Shown here: positions 60,501-64,000 of the stretch, piece after piece | Layout of the letters: each line of letters starts with the position of its first letter | Numbering within the stretch: the stretch's first letter is position 1 | Assembly: GCF_900104025.1 (NCBI RefSeq) | Contig: NZ_FNIQ01000005.1 | Coordinates: 1 to 64,000 of the forward strand | DNA length: 64,000 bases | Origin: Geodermatophilus sp. DSM 45219 | GTDB lineage: Bacteria > Actinomycetota > Actinomycetes > Mycobacteriales > Geodermatophilaceae | Reading direction: 5' to 3' | Translations under genes and position numbers: made by a program | Notes under the pieces: model-generated | The model's database searches: none | What the model was told of the DNA's origin: nothing | Seen by the model: the letters and a program-made list of their open reading frames with translations, nothing else

Positions 60501-60556
60501 GCCCGGCTGCAGGGTCCCGACGCGAGCCTGCGAGCGGTGGGGGGCAGCAGGTCCTT
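60501..60556. repeat. Palindromic element in the murA / adenosyltransferase divergent region
   Basis: Contains CCGGCTGC (60503-60510), GACGCGAGCCTGCGAGCGGTGG and GCAGCAGGTCCTTC (60544-60557). Unlike the other copies it lies between two start codons, not at a stop, and takes up most of the 86-bp promoter region. Confidence 0.75.
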
Positions 60557-60572
60557 CTTCTAGGCTCCGGGC

Positions 60573-61196
60573 ATGACCGTCCGGCTGACTCGCATCTACA
60601 CGAAGACCGGTGACGCCGGCCAGACGCACCTGGGCGACATGAGCCGGGTGACCAAGACCGACCCGCGCCTGGTGGCCTACGCCGACGTCGACGCGGCCAA
60701 CAGCGTCCTCGGTGTCGCCCTGGCCCTCGGCTCCCCTCCGCCGGAGCTGACCGAGCTGGTGCGCAGCGTGCAGAACGACCTGTTCGACGTCGGTGCCGAC
60801 CTGTCCACGCCGATCACGCCGGACCCGCAGTACCCGCCGCTGCGGGTGACCGCGGTCTACACCGAGCGGCTGGAGGCGGCCTGCGACTCGTACAACGCCC
60901 AGCTGCCCACGCTGTCCAGCTTCATCCTGCCCGGGGGCACGCCGCTGGCCGCGCTGCTGCACCAGGCGCGGGTCGTCGTCCGCCGGGCCGAGCGCAGCGT
61001 GTGGGCCCTGCTGGAGGCCGACGCCGAGCACACCAACGCCGAGACCGCCCGCTACCTCAACCGGCTGTCGGACCTGCTGTTCATCCTCGCCCGCGTCGCC
61101 AACCCCGGCGGGGACGTGCTGTGGGAGCCGGGTGCCCACAGCGGCGCACACGCCCAGCGGGCGGCGAGGTCGGCGGAGGGCCCCGCCGGCGACTGA
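60573..61196 (+). CDS. PduO-type cob(I)alamin adenosyltransferase
   Basis: Makes adenosylcobalamin, the cofactor of ethylmalonyl-CoA and methylmalonyl-CoA mutases. The 207-aa protein has the N-terminal ATP-binding motif IYTKTGDAGQTHLGD, YADVDAANSVLGVA, the middle SSFILPGGTPLAALLHQARVVVRRAER and NRLSDLLFILAR, the hallmarks of PduO/MMAB. It sits between murA and the ATP synthase end, as in other actinobacteria. Its product fits the B12-dependent mutase and MeaB encoded earlier in the window. Confidence 0.94.
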   Translation: MTVRLTRIYTKTGDAGQTHLGDMSRVTKTDPRLVAYADVDAANSVLGVALALGSPPPELTELVRSVQNDLFDVGADLSTPITPDPQYPPLRVTAVYTERLEAACDSYNAQLPTLSSFILPGGTPLAALLHQARVVVRRAERSVWALLEADAEHTNAETARYLNRLSDLLFILARVANPGGDVLWEPGAHSGAHAQRAARSAEGPAGD

Positions 61197-61203
61197 TCGG
61201 CGC

Positions 61204-61608
61204 TCAGCGCACCGGGGGCGCGGACTCCACCCAGGACAGGAAGCCGGTCACCGTCGAGGGGTCCATGGCCAGCTCGCGGGGACCGGCCGCCGTGGCGCAG
61301 GAGAGGACGACGACGTCCGGGGGCAGCGCGACGTCCTCCGAGCAGGCCCGGCGGCGCGACTCCACCCGGAACTCCGAGCGGCACAGCCGCTGCTGTGGGC
61401 GGACCGACAGCGACACCGCCCGGTACCAGAGCAGCGAGTCGCCGCCGTACCAGCCCACGCCCACCGACCAGCGCGACGAGCCGGTCGGACGCAGGTACAT
61501 GGTCACCGCACCCAGCCCGGACAGCAGGAAGTGGCGGCGCAGCAGGAAGGCGACGACCAGCGCGACGAGCGCGACCGCGGCGACCAGGACGATGAGCTCG
61601 GTCGTCAT
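61204..61608 (-). CDS. DUF2550 membrane protein
   Basis: A 134-aa protein with one N-terminal helix (LIVLVAAVALVALVVAFLLRR) and a cytoplasmic domain FLLSGLGAVTMYLRP ... GDSLLWYRAVSLSVRP. DUF2550 genes regularly follow atpC in actinobacteria, as here (38 bp after the atpC stop), but no function is known. It converges on the adenosyltransferase gene with a 7-bp gap. Confidence 0.88.
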   Translation of the reverse strand: MTTELIVLVAAVALVALVVAFLLRRHFLLSGLGAVTMYLRPTGSSRWSVGVGWYGGDSLLWYRAVSLSVRPQQRLCRSEFRVESRRRACSEDVALPPDVVVLSCATAAGPRELAMDPSTVTGFLSWVESAPPVR

Positions 61609-61646
61609 CCGGTGCGCCAGGGGTCAGGCGGGACGTCGGCGCGGGC

Positions 61647-62036
61647 TCAGGCGTCCTGGCCGGCGGCGCGCAGCCGGGACTGGGCGCGCTTGGCGGCGGC
61701 GAGGGCCTCCGGGTCGTCTCCCGCGTCCTCGGCGCGGCGCAGCGCCTCGCGCGCCCGCTCGACGTCGATCTCGGAGGAGATCTCGGCGGTCTCGGCGAGG
61801 ATCGAGACACCGCGGTCGGTGACCGAGAGGAACCCACCGTGCGCGGCGACGACCATGTCCTCGCCCTCGGTGGTGCGGACGGTCACGACGCCACCGTCGG
61901 CGAGCTGGCCCAGCAGCGGCGCGTGCCCGGGCAGGACGCCGAGCTCACCCTCGGTCGTGCGGGCGACGACCATGCTGGCCTCGCCGGACCAGATCATCCG
62001 CTCGACGGCCACCAACTCGACATGCAGGGTCGCCAC
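61647..62036 (-). CDS. atpC: ATP synthase F1 epsilon subunit
   Basis: Part of the F1 central stalk and an intrinsic inhibitor of ATP hydrolysis. The 129-aa product begins [44 protein letters not shown], the typical beta-sandwich, followed by a short helical hairpin ([17 protein letters not shown]). GTG start at 62036 after GGAG. It is separated from atpD by 634 bp that hold a terminator, a small ORF and palindromes, instead of the usual tight junction. Confidence 0.94.
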   Translation of the reverse strand: MATLHVELVAVERMIWSGEASMVVARTTEGELGVLPGHAPLLGQLADGGVVTVRTTEGEDMVVAAHGGFLSVTDRGVSILAETAEISSEIDVERAREALRRAEDAGDDPEALAAAKRAQSRLRAAGQDA

Positions 62037-62185
62037 AACACTCCTCGGGTCCATCCACCGACGTGGGGACGCCGCGCCCGGGAGGGACACGGCGACGGGT
62101 CGGGCCCCACTCTATCGGCCGCGTCCGCACAGCCCCGCAGGCCCCGGCCCCGCCCGGGCCGGCTCCGTGCAGAGGCTCACCGCCG

Positions 62186-62287
62186 GCCCTGTCCAGGGCA
62201 CACTCAAGCGGAGCGAGGGGTGGAGAGGACGGCGGCCCCGTCCAGGGGCCCGCCCCTGAGCATGCGAAGGTGGGGAGGACGGGGTCC
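62186..62287. repeat. Partial plus full palindromic element between atpC and the 59-aa ORF
   Basis: A full element with arms GGCCCCGTCC (62234-62243) and GGACGGGGTCC (62277-62287) is preceded by a partial one starting GGCCCTGTCC (62186-62195). The full copy ends next to the stop of the small ORF at 62292. Confidence 0.75.
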
Positions 62288-62291
62288 TCCT

Positions 62292-62471
62292 TCAGGCGCA
62301 GCGGCGGTACAGCAGGGTCCAGCGGCCCACGCGCACCCACGGCCGGCGCACGGTCGAGGCCGGCGCCCAGTCGTCGGTGTGGAAGTGGCGGCCGTCGACG
62401 TAGGGCACCGCGGCCGACGGAGGCCAGCTCCAGTCGGCTCCGTCCGCCCTGATCCCGGTGATGCCGTCCAC
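62292..62471 (-). CDS. Small hypothetical protein (59 aa) between atpD and atpC
   Basis: Open frame from GTG 62471 to TGA 62292, with GGGAGAG six bases upstream of the start. It encodes VDGITGIRADGADWSWPPSAAVPYVDGRHF..., with an unusual Trp/Pro/Tyr/Arg content for a random GC-rich frame. A palindromic element begins right after the stop, the position these elements take next to real genes. No motif or transmembrane segment. Existence is inferred; function unknown. Confidence 0.55.
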   Translation of the reverse strand: MDGITGIRADGADWSWPPSAAVPYVDGRHFHTDDWAPASTVRRPWVRVGRWTLLYRRCA

Positions 62472-62622
62472 GTCGTCTCTCCCGGTCGTCGCCCAGCTGT
62501 TCCGGGCGTCCCCGTCAAGATCGGCTGCTGTCGGGGTGCCCTTGAGGCGACCCGTGCCACACGCTGCCCGCCACGCGGCGCCTCGGCGGCGGGCTACCCG
62601 CGCACCGGGCCCCACACACGAG

Positions 62623-62656
62623 GACGGCCGGTTCCCCCGTGGGGGAACCGGCCGTC
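62623..62656. terminator. Strong terminator after atpD
   Basis: Sixteen-bp perfect arms GACGGCCGGTTCCCCC (62623-62638) and GGGGGAACCGGCCGTC (62641-62656) with a 2-nt loop, 15 bp downstream of the atpD stop on the minus strand. It should end or attenuate the main atp operon before atpC. Confidence 0.8.
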
Positions 62657-62670
62657 GACGGGGCCCTTCG

Positions 62671-64000
<1,330 letters not shown>

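Overview
The window is a very GC-rich chromosomal segment of an actinobacterium. GTG starts are common, genes are often translationally coupled by 4-bp overlaps, NucS is present, and the GlgE alpha-glucan pathway is present. Gene content and a recurrent family of intergenic palindromes fit Geodermatophilaceae (Blastococcus, Geodermatophilus, Modestobacter); that family-level placement is an inference. No tRNA, rRNA, CRISPR array, transposase, prophage or plasmid gene was seen.

Layout. 1-780: the end of a secreted-protein operon of the SipW/TasA type. 926-10239 (minus): DNA ligase LigA, an M16-like peptidase, a MetE-like protein, and MFS transporter - cysteine desulfurase - MnmA. 10403-13092 (minus): EtfA, EtfB and an enoyl-CoA hydratase. 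13166-18966 (minus): an envelope-glycan-like set (GT39 transferase, UGM-like flavoprotein, polytopic protein) and a stand-alone ABC ATPase. 19043-34059: a storage-glucan and trehalose block with GlgX, GlgP, GlgE, TreS, maltokinase and GlgB, with an FHA protein inside it. 34201-37256: a lipoprotein metallopeptidase, a thioredoxin-TPR protein and a MarR regulator. 37347-44263: an ethylmalonyl-CoA (EMC) pathway region with thiolase, MeaB, a coupled flavoprotein, methylmalonyl-CoA epimerase and crotonyl-CoA carboxylase/reductase. 44433-48320: a Scy/FilP-like coiled-coil protein and a DUF4397 - class F sortase pair. 48437-58740: a tandem-domain 3-hydroxybutyryl-CoA dehydrogenase, NucS, a DAACS symporter, and ethylmalonyl-CoA mutase (MeaA type). 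58836-64000: MurA, PduO-type cobalamin adenosyltransferase, DUF2550, AtpC and AtpD.

How it works together. TreS, maltokinase, GlgE and GlgB would convert trehalose through maltose-1-phosphate to branched alpha-glucan; GlgP and GlgX would degrade it. Thiolase, 3-hydroxybutyryl-CoA dehydrogenase, crotonase, Ccr, epimerase, ethylmalonyl-CoA mutase, the chaperone MeaB, the adenosyltransferase and ETF form most of an EMC acetyl-CoA assimilation route. Methylsuccinyl-CoA dehydrogenase, mesaconyl-CoA hydratase and the lyase are not in the window.

Most notable observations. (1) A 14-bp palindrome with consensus YTACYSGCCRGTAR lies upstream of etfB, ccr (two copies 22 bp apart), the 3-hydroxybutyryl-CoA dehydrogenase gene and the ethylmalonyl-CoA mutase gene, and was not noticed elsewhere. 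This suggests one acyl-CoA-responsive regulon. (2) A family of about 50-65 bp intergenic palindromes sits against stop codons. Some copies are nested inside others (once three deep), and one copy is present in one half and absent from the other half of a local tandem duplication, so the elements appear to move or be lost. (3) GlgB has a roughly 212-residue N-terminal extension with a histone-H1-like AAKK block, and its first part is duplicated upstream as a truncated ORF.
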